A stretch of DNA of 12,496 nucleotides from Larix sibirica. Taxonomy: Eukaryota > Streptophyta > Pinopsida > Pinales > Pinaceae. Below, one piece after another: positions 1-7,884 of this stretch. Below the pieces are notes generated by a model that saw only the letters and a list, made by a program, of their open reading frames with translations, made no database searches and was not told the DNA's origin. A program made the position numbers and the translations under genes. The stretch spans positions 1-12,496 of the forward strand of contig NWUY0303919132.1 of assembly GCA_004151065.3 (NCBI GenBank), read 5' to 3'. Positions within the stretch are counted from its first letter, which is position 1. Each line of letters starts with the position of its first letter.

Positions 1-376
1 TATATTGCACAGTGTCAAGCCCATTCCAAACGTGGTGATCAAGGGTGTCATCAAGTTCAACGTTTGCAAGACGACGTCTTCTTTGTCATTCTATTTTGGC
101 TATCCCTCAACTCATCATCAATAAGATGTGGCCTCTCCTACACCTGCATCCTTGCCTCTTCTTTTTGGTGTATGGGTGATCTAAAGTAGTTCTTTATTTC
201 CCTCTACCTCTCAGAAGTTTCTGCATATTGACACTAATCAAGGAATAAGTTGTATGGCTATCATTATTTGCATGCAAATTCCTACTCATGTCATAATCCC
301 TTGCTAAGTGTTGGTCATTATGAGTAACAGGTGGTGGTATAGGGTGGCTATGGCATGTATCTATCATCTTATCCAA
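1..376. other. No recognisable gene at left edge
   Basis: This is mixed-composition DNA. The only open frame of any length is a 60-codon minus-strand stretch ending at 194. Reading on past its stop gives further stops within about 65 codons, which is no better than chance. The translated residues resemble no family I know. It could be worn-out retroelement sequence continuing from the gag-like remnant to the right, but nothing shows this directly. Confidence 0.4.
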
Positions 377-1100
377 AATTTTGAATCTTATAATATTATA
401 AAAGGCTATGGCATTTAATATCCACTTTTTTTTAAGATTTCAATAAAAATCAAACCTTTTAGTTTATTTTATTATCTATTATAAATTTGTTTTTTTCTTT
501 TTTGAAAGAGATTTCCGATGATAAAATTAAAAAATATTCTTAATGAATTTGTTTTCAAAGTTCACAGACAAAAACAACAAAATCCATATCTATCAAATAA
601 CAATGGAAAATAAGATTCGTATTTAAATTTACAATGGAATAAATAAGTTCGGAGAATTATAAAACATATTAAATACCTTTTTTATCTTTCATAACTACTT
701 TAAAATCTAAATAATTTATTTATCAATAAGATTTCTATATAATAACTACGTGATAAAGCAATTTTATTTAAATATAAATTATAAGTAATAATTTCATATT
801 AAATTTATAATATTATTACTTAGATTTCATTAGTACTTATTTTTTTCATTAATAATATTGCTTGTATTATTTTCTTTTTTAACATAAACATTCTGGATTA
901 ATATTATAAAGTGTTTGTGGAAAACCCAAACATCTTGAGTTTATAAAATATTCCAAAATTAAACAAACTAGTTTTACTTAGGTTAAACATCATAGACAAT
1001 TCTTAAAGATAACATACCATAAATACATGGCCTAAGGCTTTCTAACAAATTTTAAAGCTATATTATTCGAGTAACCATGAAAAAGTAAAAAATCTGAGCA
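377..1100. other. Extremely AT-rich noncoding block
   Basis: There is no open frame of useful length on either strand. A hand count of 661-840 gives 24 G or C in 180 bases, about 13 percent, far below the PPR gene or the LINE. The block is made of A and T runs with no clean tandem unit. It could be decayed transposon DNA or a matrix-attachment-like spacer; the sequence alone does not decide. Confidence 0.6.
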
Positions 1101-1106
1101 AACATT

Positions 1107-1523
1107 TTAACCAAATTTATGCCTTAAATGGGCCTCCTTTATTGACACATCATCATGCTCCATACCATAGACTGCTTGATTATTTGGTTGCTCTATTGAT
1201 GTCATAATTGTTTGTTGCATTGTTTGCTCCTCACCAACCTTATTCTTTAATGAACCAATGGAGACAATGGTGTGACTAGTAATAGATTTTGAACCTATAG
1301 CAAACCCCACGATGATATAGTGATGCATTTTTTATTTAATTGAAATCTTTTCATATTTCAAATTCTACTCTTTCATAATTGCTTCCATCGCCTCCCACTT
1401 CTTTTCTTTATTTTCCATATGTATACTTAAATAATCAATTGCTTTCGTCATCATTTCCAATTGACTATTCATCCTTCTCGGATTTTTTTAAGCTAATCAT
1501 TTTCTTCTCTCCCATTCGGCCAT
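1107..1523 (-). pseudogene. Broken gag-like coding remnant
   Basis: Reading the minus strand from an ATG at 1523-1521 gives one continuous frame down to 1107 if four in-frame stops are ignored (at 1497, 1488, 1365 and 1332 on the plus scale). The start reads MAEWERRK. Roughly residues 18-63 are rich in Glu, Lys and Met with regular Leu/Ile (NSQLEMMTKAIDYL, then MENKEKKWEAMEAIMKE), which suggests a coiled coil. The last 73 codons are open. Short charged coiled-coil starts like this are common in the Gag of plant Ty3/gypsy elements, and the remnant lies downstream of a primer-binding-site-like motif on the same strand, as gag should. No zinc knuckle or protease is visible. The gag assignment is inference; it could be another decayed coding sequence. 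Confidence 0.35.
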
Positions 1524-1945
1524 AATTTAGAATAGAGGACCATACTAGAGAAGGAACATAAAACCCCAAACCTATTCATGCATTGAAGATTAAATAAAAC
1601 CCATGAATCAACCAAACCCTACCTAAAATACCCCCAAGAGAGGGCATATTCAACCTTAAGGGTGTAATAACCAATCCTCTAAAAAGTCCTAAGAGGCCCC
1701 GTTGACTACAATCCAACCATAAAATTAAAAGCCAAGCCAAAACAAATTTCACCTCCAGGAGAATATACAACTTACCTTTGTCGCTAAACATGTTGTCTCC
1801 ACGAGAGTACACCACTCGGGCATACTCAAACTACCAAACCTGACCACCATTGGCGTTACTTTCCAGTATGAACCTAAGACTGCCTCTGCCACTATTCTCA
1901 TTGTCTTCACAAGGACACTCTATCAAAGTAGATCCCACCGCACTC
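1524..1945 (-). other. Possible retroelement leader, no gene
   Basis: This stretch lies between the primer-binding-site-like motif and the gag-like ATG, where an LTR retrotransposon has its untranslated leader. A 79-codon open frame on the minus strand (1576-1815) is hydrophobic and resembles no known family, so I do not call it a gene. Base composition is clearly higher in G and C than the AT-rich block to the left. Confidence 0.3.
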
Positions 1946-1962
1946 GGTCTCCATTGATACCA
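1946..1962 (-). other. Primer-binding-site-like motif
   Basis: The minus strand reads TGGTATCAATGGAGACC. The first eight bases match the complement of the 3' end of plant initiator Met-tRNA, the usual primer of plant LTR retrotransposons (TGGTATCAGAG). After that the match needs a 3-base insertion to resume as GAGACC. An eight-base match alone is expected somewhere in a window of this size about one time in three, so support comes mainly from position: the gag-like frame lies downstream on the same strand and a hairpin with a poly(A) signal lies about 130 bases upstream. No clean LTR end (CA) is immediately adjacent, which weakens the call. Confidence 0.3.
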
Positions 1963-2087
1963 CTTCCATAGACAAGGACTACGAACCATTGAATACCCCA
2001 CCTCTACTAAGAGATTGGCATACAGGGGCCATAAAATTTAGCTTGTTGTGAGTTTAATTACAAGGAGAAAGGGGCCAAAAGGCATGG

Positions 2088-2105
2088 GGGAGATTTATTT
2101 CTCCC
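2088..2105 (-). promoter_or_regulatory. Poly(A) signal in the loop of a perfect hairpin
   Basis: The plus strand reads gggaga tttatt tctccc: a perfect 6-bp stem whose 6-base loop is, on the minus strand, AATAAA. The stem can be extended by weaker pairing. An AATAAA displayed in a loop is what a retroelement R region or 3' end can contain. It lies after the RNase H remnant and before the primer-binding-site-like motif, both read on the minus strand. Function is inferred. Confidence 0.35.
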
Positions 2106-2209
2106 TCATGTGAGGAAATAAGCATGAAAAGACTTGCATGGAGGATGAGATTGTTTCTATTCCATGTGTTGTTCAATTTACTTTCCAAACCATTCTCTAA
2201 ATTATGTGC

Positions 2210-2720
2210 TATTGTGGATTGTTTCCTTAATATAGATCATCATAATCAAATTAGGGGAGCCCGAATCTTTCAAGAGGGTACCCATTTTTTATTGGGAGCC
2301 CCTTTTAAAATAGATGGCCTCATTTTCTTTTGGTCTGGAAAACCATTGTTGTATCTTGAACATGAAAAACTCGAGGTTTCCAAATAACCTTTGAAAGGCT
2401 CTAAAGAACAGAGTTCCCTCTCTTAGGTTCATCTTTCTGATTTAATTCATGACAAGTAGGGAGTCACCTAGAATCATAACCTTATTCACATTGCTTACAT
2501 GTAATAAGATTGCTCCAAGGTATAGGTCACATATTTTTTCTTGGTTGTTTGATGTTGCTCCTAACCCCCATGAGAAGTTGACTTCTACATTTCCTTTGAG
2601 GGTTATAAGGGCCCCCCTAACACCTAGCACCCCTAGTATTGGAGGTATTATTATACCAACAACTTTCAAAAGTATTAAAATGTTAATATTAAAAAAAATG
2701 TTTGAAGTGATAATTAACAC
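2210..2720 (-). pseudogene. Decayed plant LINE-type RNase H domain
   Basis: One minus-strand frame reads through two stops (2442-2444 and 2289-2291). The first part contains GVRGALITLKGNVEVNFSW, then GLGATSNNQ, then LYLGAILL, then VMILGDSLLVMN. This is the order seen in the plant RVT_3-type RNase H domain: glycine-rich strand, S/TNNQAEA helix, and the GDS strand carrying a catalytic Asp. After the first stop the frame continues with an FKIQQWFSRPKENEA segment matching the usual 'hV.RE.N..AD' end of the fold. The catalytic Glu of NNQAE is altered (NNQEK) and the first Asp strand (FDG) is missing. Such domains close ORF2 of plant L1 LINEs and also occur in Tat-lineage gypsy elements; the wording here fits LINEs better. 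It is a non-functional fragment. Confidence 0.6.
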
Positions 2721-2740
2721 TAAATGATTGTTAGTTTTAA

Positions 2741-3160
2741 GGTTGACTTTTAAGTTTCGCTTGTAACAATACCAAAATTTTAGATCATGGTTTCAAAAAT
2801 GTAAAAATGTGTACTAATAACACCACTTATTGATTTTGGGTTTTATTTTAAGGTTTTTTTGCAACAATATTGATGTTATAAGGCCATGGTTTCAAAAAAA
2901 TTATAATTTTTACCTTGGAAAAAAAACGATATTGATAACACCACTTTTCAATTTAGGGGTTGATTTTAATGTTTTTAAGAAATATTACAGGTTTTTAGAG
3001 CTATGGTTGCAAAAGGTTGCAATTTTAACATTGAAAAAAAAAGTGTTCTAGTAACATTAGTTTTTTGTTTTGAGGATTGATTTGAAAGTTTTTTATGCAA
3101 AATTTTAGGTTTTCAAGGCAAGAGTTTTCATTTTGAAGTCAAAGTTTCATTGGTCAATAA
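2741..3160. repeat. Degenerate ~115-bp tandem repeats, about four units
   Basis: Units begin near 2741, 2839, 2958 and 3074 (spacings 98, 119 and 116). Each starts with a GGTTGATTTTAA-like block. The first three share a centre like ATGGTTTCAAAA, an A-rich run, and an end like TAACACCACTT; the last is shorter and more diverged (AGAGTTTTCATTTTG). The units are too diverged and AT-rich to encode protein. They directly abut the RNase H remnant and lie inside the possible LTR interval. Confidence 0.6.
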
Positions 3161-3304
3161 CTAAGTTAAATCCCATGGGGGAGAGAACTAATCAAATGAT
3201 CTAATTGTATTATTAACCACCTAGATCCATCTTAACCCTATATTTATCAAATGCTGAGTAGGACTAAATTACTAAATGTGCAAGCATTTATATCTAGTCT
3301 ACAT

Positions 3305-3340
3305 GTTGTTGTTGTTATTATTATTATTATTATTATTATT
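3305..3340. repeat. Compound GTT/ATT microsatellite
   Basis: Four GTT units (3305-3316) are followed without interruption by eight ATT units (3317-3340). It lies about 20 bases from the LTR-like boundary at 3362. The array is pure and likely variable in length between individuals. Confidence 0.9.
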
Positions 3341-3360
3341 AAGTTAATGTTAAAGTATTA

Positions 3361-3380
3361 CATTCCCCTCCCCAAAAAAA
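3361..3380 (-). mobile_element. Polypurine tract and LTR start (possible)
   Basis: On the minus strand a T run is followed by the purine tract GGGGAGGGGAA (3373-3363) and immediately by TGTAATAC (from 3362). A polypurine tract ending directly at a 5'-TG is how the 3' LTR of a plant LTR retrotransposon begins, and TGTAA-starts are common in plant Ty3/gypsy LTRs. If so, the LTR extends leftwards from 3362. The matching far LTR and target-site duplication were not found, so this rests on the local boundary only. Confidence 0.45.
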
Positions 3381-4107
3381 GTCTGCGTACATCAACGTTG
3401 GCATCACGTTACATTACGTTATACCTTCTCCATACTATAGTGTCCCCTTCCTTAGGATTTCTAACCAGAGAATGAAACCCACTTCAAGACATTCACATTC
3501 CGAAGCACCAATAGAAGCATTCTTCGTGATATAGTATATCTAGCTTCCCAAAATAGCCCAAACTAATACAAATGCATGCATGAGTACAATAATAAACAAT
3601 GCAATGGAAATAGTTCAAGATGTGCTAATTGAAAATCCCGATAATCATGCCCATGTTTGAAATTAAGCAAATTCAAACATAATGCATGCACAATTCATTT
3701 TTATTATAATGAACATAAAATTAAATTGCATTAAAACCAACCTACAAGCTTACAACTCACTCAACCCAACCTATTGCTCTCTTGACTTAGCCAATTTGCT
3801 CACTATAAAGCATTCTAGGCAGCTCATCCAACCCTCAATCAACCATGCAACTCTCTCCACTACCATTACAACTTAAGGAAAGGTCTTTCCTTTCTATGCT
3901 CTATACTCCCTCAAGAATCTCTTTCTCTCTCCAATTCTCTTCAATGTAGGTAGAAAGAAACCAATCCATTGATAGCCTTCTAGGAATAACCTAGTAGAGT
4001 AATACTTTGGCTCCAAAACAGTCAATGAGCAACAATAACAATTATGGGTAATAGTTTCCTAAACAACCCAGCTTCTATGCTCATTTACGATGTTTTTCCC
4101 TCTTCCA
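3381..4107. other. No gene seen
   Basis: Mixed AT-rich sequence with many stops in all frames. It carries two AATGCATGCA blocks about 110 bases apart (near 3570 and 3680) and a pyrimidine-rich stretch around 3900-3945. If the LTR boundary at 3362 is real, the part nearest to it would be the untranslated end of a minus-strand retroelement, but no pol domain is recognisable. Confidence 0.5.
3875..3892. repeat. Small perfect inverted repeat
   Basis: AAGGAAAG and CTTTCCTT are separated by two bases, an 8-bp perfect palindromic hairpin in otherwise unstructured sequence. It has no neighbouring gene end and no T run, so I assign no function. Confidence 0.5.
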
Positions 4108-4171
4108 GGGTCTGCAAACCACTTGTCATAGTGTTGGTAGGGTTTGCAAACCACTTGTCATAGTGTTGGTA
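4108..4171. repeat. Recent 32-bp tandem duplication
   Basis: Two head-to-tail 32-base units (4108-4139 and 4140-4171) differ at one position (c at 4112, t at 4144). Near-identity in surroundings that otherwise look decayed suggests replication slippage or unequal exchange much younger than the neighbouring retroelement remnants. It overlaps no recognised gene. Confidence 0.9.
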
Positions 4172-4700
4172 TTGGTCATTTTCAGATTTGCATAATAGAG
4201 TTCCTATAGAGAATGTAGAATTAGGAGTTCCAAGCATGATGGGGACTGGTAATGAGAGAAATGAGTGAATTCCCATGAGATAGGGGAATGGAAGAAAGGA
4301 CTTTACACTTTCCTCATATGAGAGGTCCTAGATGGCACTTGGAAATAGAGGCTTACTTTCCAATGGCCCCCCTCTCATCTTCCACTTGTGTGGACTAATC
4401 ACCCCTTCATGCTCTCAATGGCCATTCTGAACCATTATATATTATATTTCAGCATTATCTTTTTACATGACATAGAGTTATACCATGGTAACTCCACCAC
4501 ATGGTCCAACAAAAAGCATAATTACAACCAATATATTCTTAGACATTTTTTAGTGACCCGTTGGTCATGAGCTCTACACTAGGAATCCATACAAGTCATA
4601 TTTACAACATTTACATTGCAAGTTCATTTATTTTAACTCACATGGCTCAACACCTATCATTATGACCACACATTTAATAGCATCCAAGGATCAAACTAGG
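4172..4700. other. No gene seen
   Basis: No open frame here has recognisable protein character. The stretch includes an AT-rich patch near 4435-4455 and a short palindrome TACCATGGTA near 4485. It may be the body of a decayed minus-strand LTR whose start is at 4708, but no second terminus or target-site duplication was found. Confidence 0.45.
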
Positions 4701-4708
4701 ATATTACA
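4695..4708 (-). mobile_element. Possible LTR terminus
   Basis: The minus strand begins TGTAATATCCTAG at 4708. It shares its first seven bases with the LTR-like start at 3362 and has the usual form of a plant gypsy LTR 5' end. The two sequences diverge after that, so they are either different families or strongly decayed copies. I could not find a 5-bp duplication matching the flank on the right. Confidence 0.2.
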
Positions 4709-5272
4709 CATACTGGGCTGTAAAATATTCCTCTAGACAGAACAAGAGGTTGATCCTTACAAACTCCATACATGATAATACAAAACCAAGGGCAAAAGGA
4801 ATCCTGTAAAATATGTAGCTCATTCGAAACGGGGGTTGGATGACAAGTTGTTGCTTCATGTTCATATTTCTTGCTGTACATTGTTCAGTGAATAAGAACT
4901 TCAGAGTTTGCTTCTGGCCCAAACATTCATGCTAATGTTTTTGAATTAAGTCTAAGAATCACACCATAAATAATAGACTTTGTATGGTTAATTAAAATAT
5001 TGGAATATGTGTTTCAATTGCGCCAATTCCAATTCCACTGGTTCACTGACCATTTAATCATTACTAATTGCCAGTGCTCCTCGGTAGATACAATGTTGCT
5101 CTTTATAACAAAAGAAATTGAAGTAACTAATGTGGACCAACATGAGTATTTAATGAACAAAACCCATCCCTTCTGTCTTTAAGTCAATGGAACATATATG
5201 CATACTTTGTTTACTTCGAAGTGGCCATTTTTTATCTACTCCTTTGAAGCTTTTTCGCTTGTACACAACGTA

Positions 5273-5354
5273 GGGTTCTTGGCTGCACTTTTGAAATTCT
5301 GGTTCTCAACATTGGGTTCTTAGTTGCACATTGGTAAATTTTATTCTCAACATC
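5273..5354. repeat. Imperfect 41-bp tandem duplication
   Basis: Units at 5273-5313 and 5314-5354 both start GGGTTCTT, share TTGCAC/CTGCAC blocks and both end TTCTCAACAT. By eye they match at 31 of 41 positions, so the duplication is old. It lies 230-310 bases beyond the PPR stop codon, probably within the 3' UTR. Confidence 0.65.
5340..5345 (-). terminator. Candidate poly(A) signal for the PPR gene
   Basis: AATAAA on the minus strand, about 240 bases after the PPR stop codon, a plausible distance for a plant 3' UTR. Plant poly(A) signals are loose, so this is only a candidate. Confidence 0.3.
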
Positions 5355-5583
5355 AAGTTTTATACATCTTTCGATCAGTGAAGACGGTCTTCCATTCATG
5401 CAATTGCAATGGCCTCGTTTTCCCAAGTGTGGATCCTTCGCAATATAGATATTCTTTGAATTTGAATCACTACAATTCCAACAATGCTGAACAACAAAAA
5501 TAATTCATACCAGAAAAATTACCAATAAATTGTTAGAAATTAATAGAGCAGCCCAGAATAAAAATACTGTGTTACTCTTGCCA

Positions 5584-7884
5584 TTACCAATAATCTCTGC
5601 AGGAACAAAACCCATCCTTGATATGATGGAAGCGATTGGCATCCCTCAGGACAATTTCTCTCATGACAATCTTGGAGATGAACTTGGCAGCAGTATGACA
5701 GTCACCACACACACGAAGATTCTTGACAATTCGTATAGGTGTTCCTGATGGGGTACTAATAAGTCCAAATGCAATGGCCAGCTTTTCACTATGGTGGCTG
5801 AGGAGCTGTTCTTTCTCCTCCTCTGCAACATCATGCAATGCAAAGTTTGTGTCAGGGAAATATCCTAATGACTTCATTGACTCTGCCAATGCTTCCAATG
5901 TTGCATAAATCTTTTCTGTTTGTGGGTGTGATTGATCTCCTACAAGAAATGTATGAATCTTGTTCTTGACCTCAATCCAACTACAGCCTGGTTGCTTTTT
6001 GACACCCCTGTCTTTCATCTTCACTCTCACTGCTGCAACATCATCCCACTTGCCTGCTGCAGCATAAATATTTGACAGGAGGACATAATTTGCACCATTT
6101 TCTGGTTCCAACTCAAAAAGCTTTTCTGCCACATGCCTTCCCAAGTCCACATTTGAATGTATCCTACAAGCACTAAGCAACGCTCCCCATATGACAGCAT
6201 CGGGCTGAAATGGCATTTTGCTAATCATTTCCTCTGCCTCATGCAACCGCCCACAGCGCCCAAGAAGATCAGCCATGCAAGAGTAATGTTCTACCGTGGG
6301 TGTGATGCAATAGTCTCTACTCATAGAGTCAAAAAAATGCCAACCTTCATCCAGTAAGCCTGCATGGCTGCAAGCAGATAGAACACCAACAAAAGTCACA
6401 TGATCTGGATTCACGCCAGCCTTCTCCATTTGACTGAAAAGCTCAAGTGCCTCATTACTGTGCCCATGCTGGGAATATCCTACAATTGTGGTAGTCCAGG
6501 AAACTTTATCTCTTATGAGCATTTCATTAAACACTTGGTGAGCATCATCTATGCTACCACATTTGGCATACATGGTAATGAGAGCATTCCCTAATAAAAC
6601 GTCTGAGTTAAAAATGGTTTTAATGATGTGTTTGTGTATTTGTTTTCCCTGTTCTATGGCTGCTAAGTTGGTGCACGCACTTAGAATGCTAGTGAAAGTA
6701 GACTGGTCCGCTGTTGTGCCTGATCTTAACATTTGGTTAAAGAGTTTGAGTGCATCCTCACCTTGTCCATTCTGCTCATATCCTGCAATGATAGCATTCC
6801 AGGATACCACATCTCGCTGTGGCATATTATCAAACAGCTCGCGTGCCTCCTTAAGTTTGCCATTCTGGGTATATGCAGTAACAATTGCATTCCACGAGAT
6901 TATATCTCGCTGAGGCATCTTGTCAAACAATCTGCGTGCTTCCTCAGTTTTACCTATTTGGGCATATCCTACAACCATTGCTGTCCATGAAATTGCATTA
7001 CGTTTGGGTAATGTGTCAAACAGTTGGCGTGCACGATCCAAATTTTTATTCTGCACATATCCTGCAATCATTGTGTTCCAAGAATACAGGTTTTTTACAG
7101 GCATTTGATTAAACAATTCCTGGGCATCATCTACTCTCCCATTTTGCATATATCCTTTAATCATTAATGTCCATGATACCACATCTCTCTCGGGCATTTT
7201 GTCAAACAGACTGCACGCATCCTCAATCCTTCCGTTTTGGGTATACCCTGCTACCATGGCCGTCCATGAGACCACGTTTCGTTCAGGCATTTCGTCAAAC
7301 AATCGCCGTGCCTCTTCTACTTTTCCATTCTGAGCATAGCCTGTCACCATTGCAGTCCATGAGAAGACATTTCGTTGCGGCATTTTGTCAAACAGATGGC
7401 GTGCTTCCTCGATTTTGCCATTACGAGCATAACCTGCAATCATAGCAGTCCACGAAACCACGTTTCTTTCCGGCATCCTGTCAAACAATTCCCGTGCAAC
7501 ATTTAGAAGACCTTTTCGGGCATATCCAGCAACCATTGAAGTCCAAGAGAAGACATCTCGTTCAGGCATTTTTTCAAATAGTTGGCGGGCATCCTCCATT
7601 CTCCCACTCTTCGTGAGAGATGCGATCTTAGAATTACACGAATAAACGTGCGCATTCGAGCAACTTGGTAAACGCCCATTTTCTCTCTCCTCGGGTATTC
7701 GTTCAAGGTCTGTTGCAGCAGCAGTGGAATTGTTTGAAATCCAGCATATACAGCTCTGATGCCAACCAACAAACGATTTAATCCTCTGGGATTGATTCCA
7801 AGGAATTAAAATCAACTTGGCAAACCTCGTAATACATGTAACTGTTAGCTCTGCCAGCGCTATTGTCTGGTTGAATGCCCTCAT
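5584..7884 (-). CDS. PLS-class PPR-DYW organelle RNA-editing factor
   Basis: The 766-residue protein should bind one mitochondrial or plastid transcript and deaminate a specific C to U. The frame is intronless and intact, as usual for this family. The ATG at 7884 is the first after an in-frame TAA about 24 bases upstream, and has A at -3. Residues 1-79 are poorly structured, carry few acidic residues near the start and probably hold the targeting peptide. Residues 80-358 are nine consecutive 31-residue S-type repeats (VxSWTAMxxGYAxNGxxEEA, LFDxMPxR). Then P 359-393, L 394-428, S 429-459, P 460-494, L2 495-530, S2 531-562, E1 563-596, E2 597-630 and a full 136-residue DYW domain 631-766. The domain keeps PG (632-633), the active-site HSE (H698, E700), CGDCH (C726, C729), the H754/CSC second zinc site (C760, C762) and the terminal DYW. 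Its repeat style resembles the Arabidopsis At4g02750/At1g09410 group, but no orthologue is claimed. Mitochondrion versus plastid is undecided. Confidence 0.95.
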   Translation of the reverse strand: MRAFNQTIALAELTVTCITRFAKLILIPWNQSQRIKSFVGWHQSCICWISNNSTAAATDLERIPEERENGRLPSCSNAHVYSCNSKIASLTKSGRMEDARQLFEKMPERDVFSWTSMVAGYARKGLLNVARELFDRMPERNVVSWTAMIAGYARNGKIEEARHLFDKMPQRNVFSWTAMVTGYAQNGKVEEARRLFDEMPERNVVSWTAMVAGYTQNGRIEDACSLFDKMPERDVVSWTLMIKGYMQNGRVDDAQELFNQMPVKNLYSWNTMIAGYVQNKNLDRARQLFDTLPKRNAISWTAMVVGYAQIGKTEEARRLFDKMPQRDIISWNAIVTAYTQNGKLKEARELFDNMPQRDVVSWNAIIAGYEQNGQGEDALKLFNQMLRSGTTADQSTFTSILSACTNLAAIEQGKQIHKHIIKTIFNSDVLLGNALITMYAKCGSIDDAHQVFNEMLIRDKVSWTTTIVGYSQHGHSNEALELFSQMEKAGVNPDHVTFVGVLSACSHAGLLDEGWHFFDSMSRDYCITPTVEHYSCMADLLGRCGRLHEAEEMISKMPFQPDAVIWGALLSACRIHSNVDLGRHVAEKLFELEPENGANYVLLSNIYAAAGKWDDVAAVRVKMKDRGVKKQPGCSWIEVKNKIHTFLVGDQSHPQTEKIYATLEALAESMKSLGYFPDTNFALHDVAEEEKEQLLSHHSEKLAIAFGLISTPSGTPIRIVKNLRVCGDCHTAAKFISKIVMREIVLRDANRFHHIKDGFCSCRDYW
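6811..7647 (-). repeat. Nine 93-bp repeats encoding S-type PPR motifs
   Basis: The coding DNA for residues 80-358 repeats every 93 bases without any indel. On the plus strand each unit shows a recurring pattern, for example GGCATTTTGTCAAACA followed by a GCGTGC block and then a CATTCTG block. Similarity is visible in the DNA as well as in the protein, and the strongest is in the middle units (about 7180-7500). This suggests expansion by unequal crossing-over or gene conversion rather than ancient separate motifs. Confidence 0.85.

Larger units (their letters stand above)
4710..5583 (-). other. 3' flank of the PPR gene, probable 3' UTR in part
   Basis: This is sequence downstream of the PPR stop codon on the minus strand. 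No protein-like frame is convincing. Short minus-strand frames at 4704-4922 and 5232-5426 resemble no family and are probably chance. A poly(A) signal and an imperfect 41-bp duplication lie within it. Where the transcript ends cannot be told from sequence; a longer 3' UTR with an intron is possible, since a TTTTACAG acceptor-like site occurs on the minus strand near 4807-4814. Confidence 0.4.

Noticed and set aside
1-376. Minus-strand protein-like stretch continuing past stops
   Set aside because: Stops occur at a rate close to chance and no domain is recognisable; I could not support calling it a pseudogene.
1576-1815. 79-codon hydrophobic minus-strand frame
   Set aside because: It might pass for a membrane peptide, but it sits where a retroelement leader would be, resembles no family and has no supporting context.
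2449-2727. 92-codon plus-strand frame
   Set aside because: It is the complement of the RNase H remnant, whose minus-strand reading has the family motifs.
3945-3985. Second primer-site-like CTATCAATGG on the minus strand
   Set aside because: It lacks the TGG start that pairs with the tRNA 3' end and no LTR end is adjacent.
4704-4922. 72-codon minus-strand frame downstream of the PPR gene
   Set aside because: It has no family resemblance and lies in the probable 3' flank; the length is within chance for AT-rich DNA.
5723-7445. Several plus-strand frames of 60-120 codons opposite the PPR gene
   Set aside because: They are antisense shadows: the 93-bp repeats on the minus strand produce matching open frames on the plus strand.
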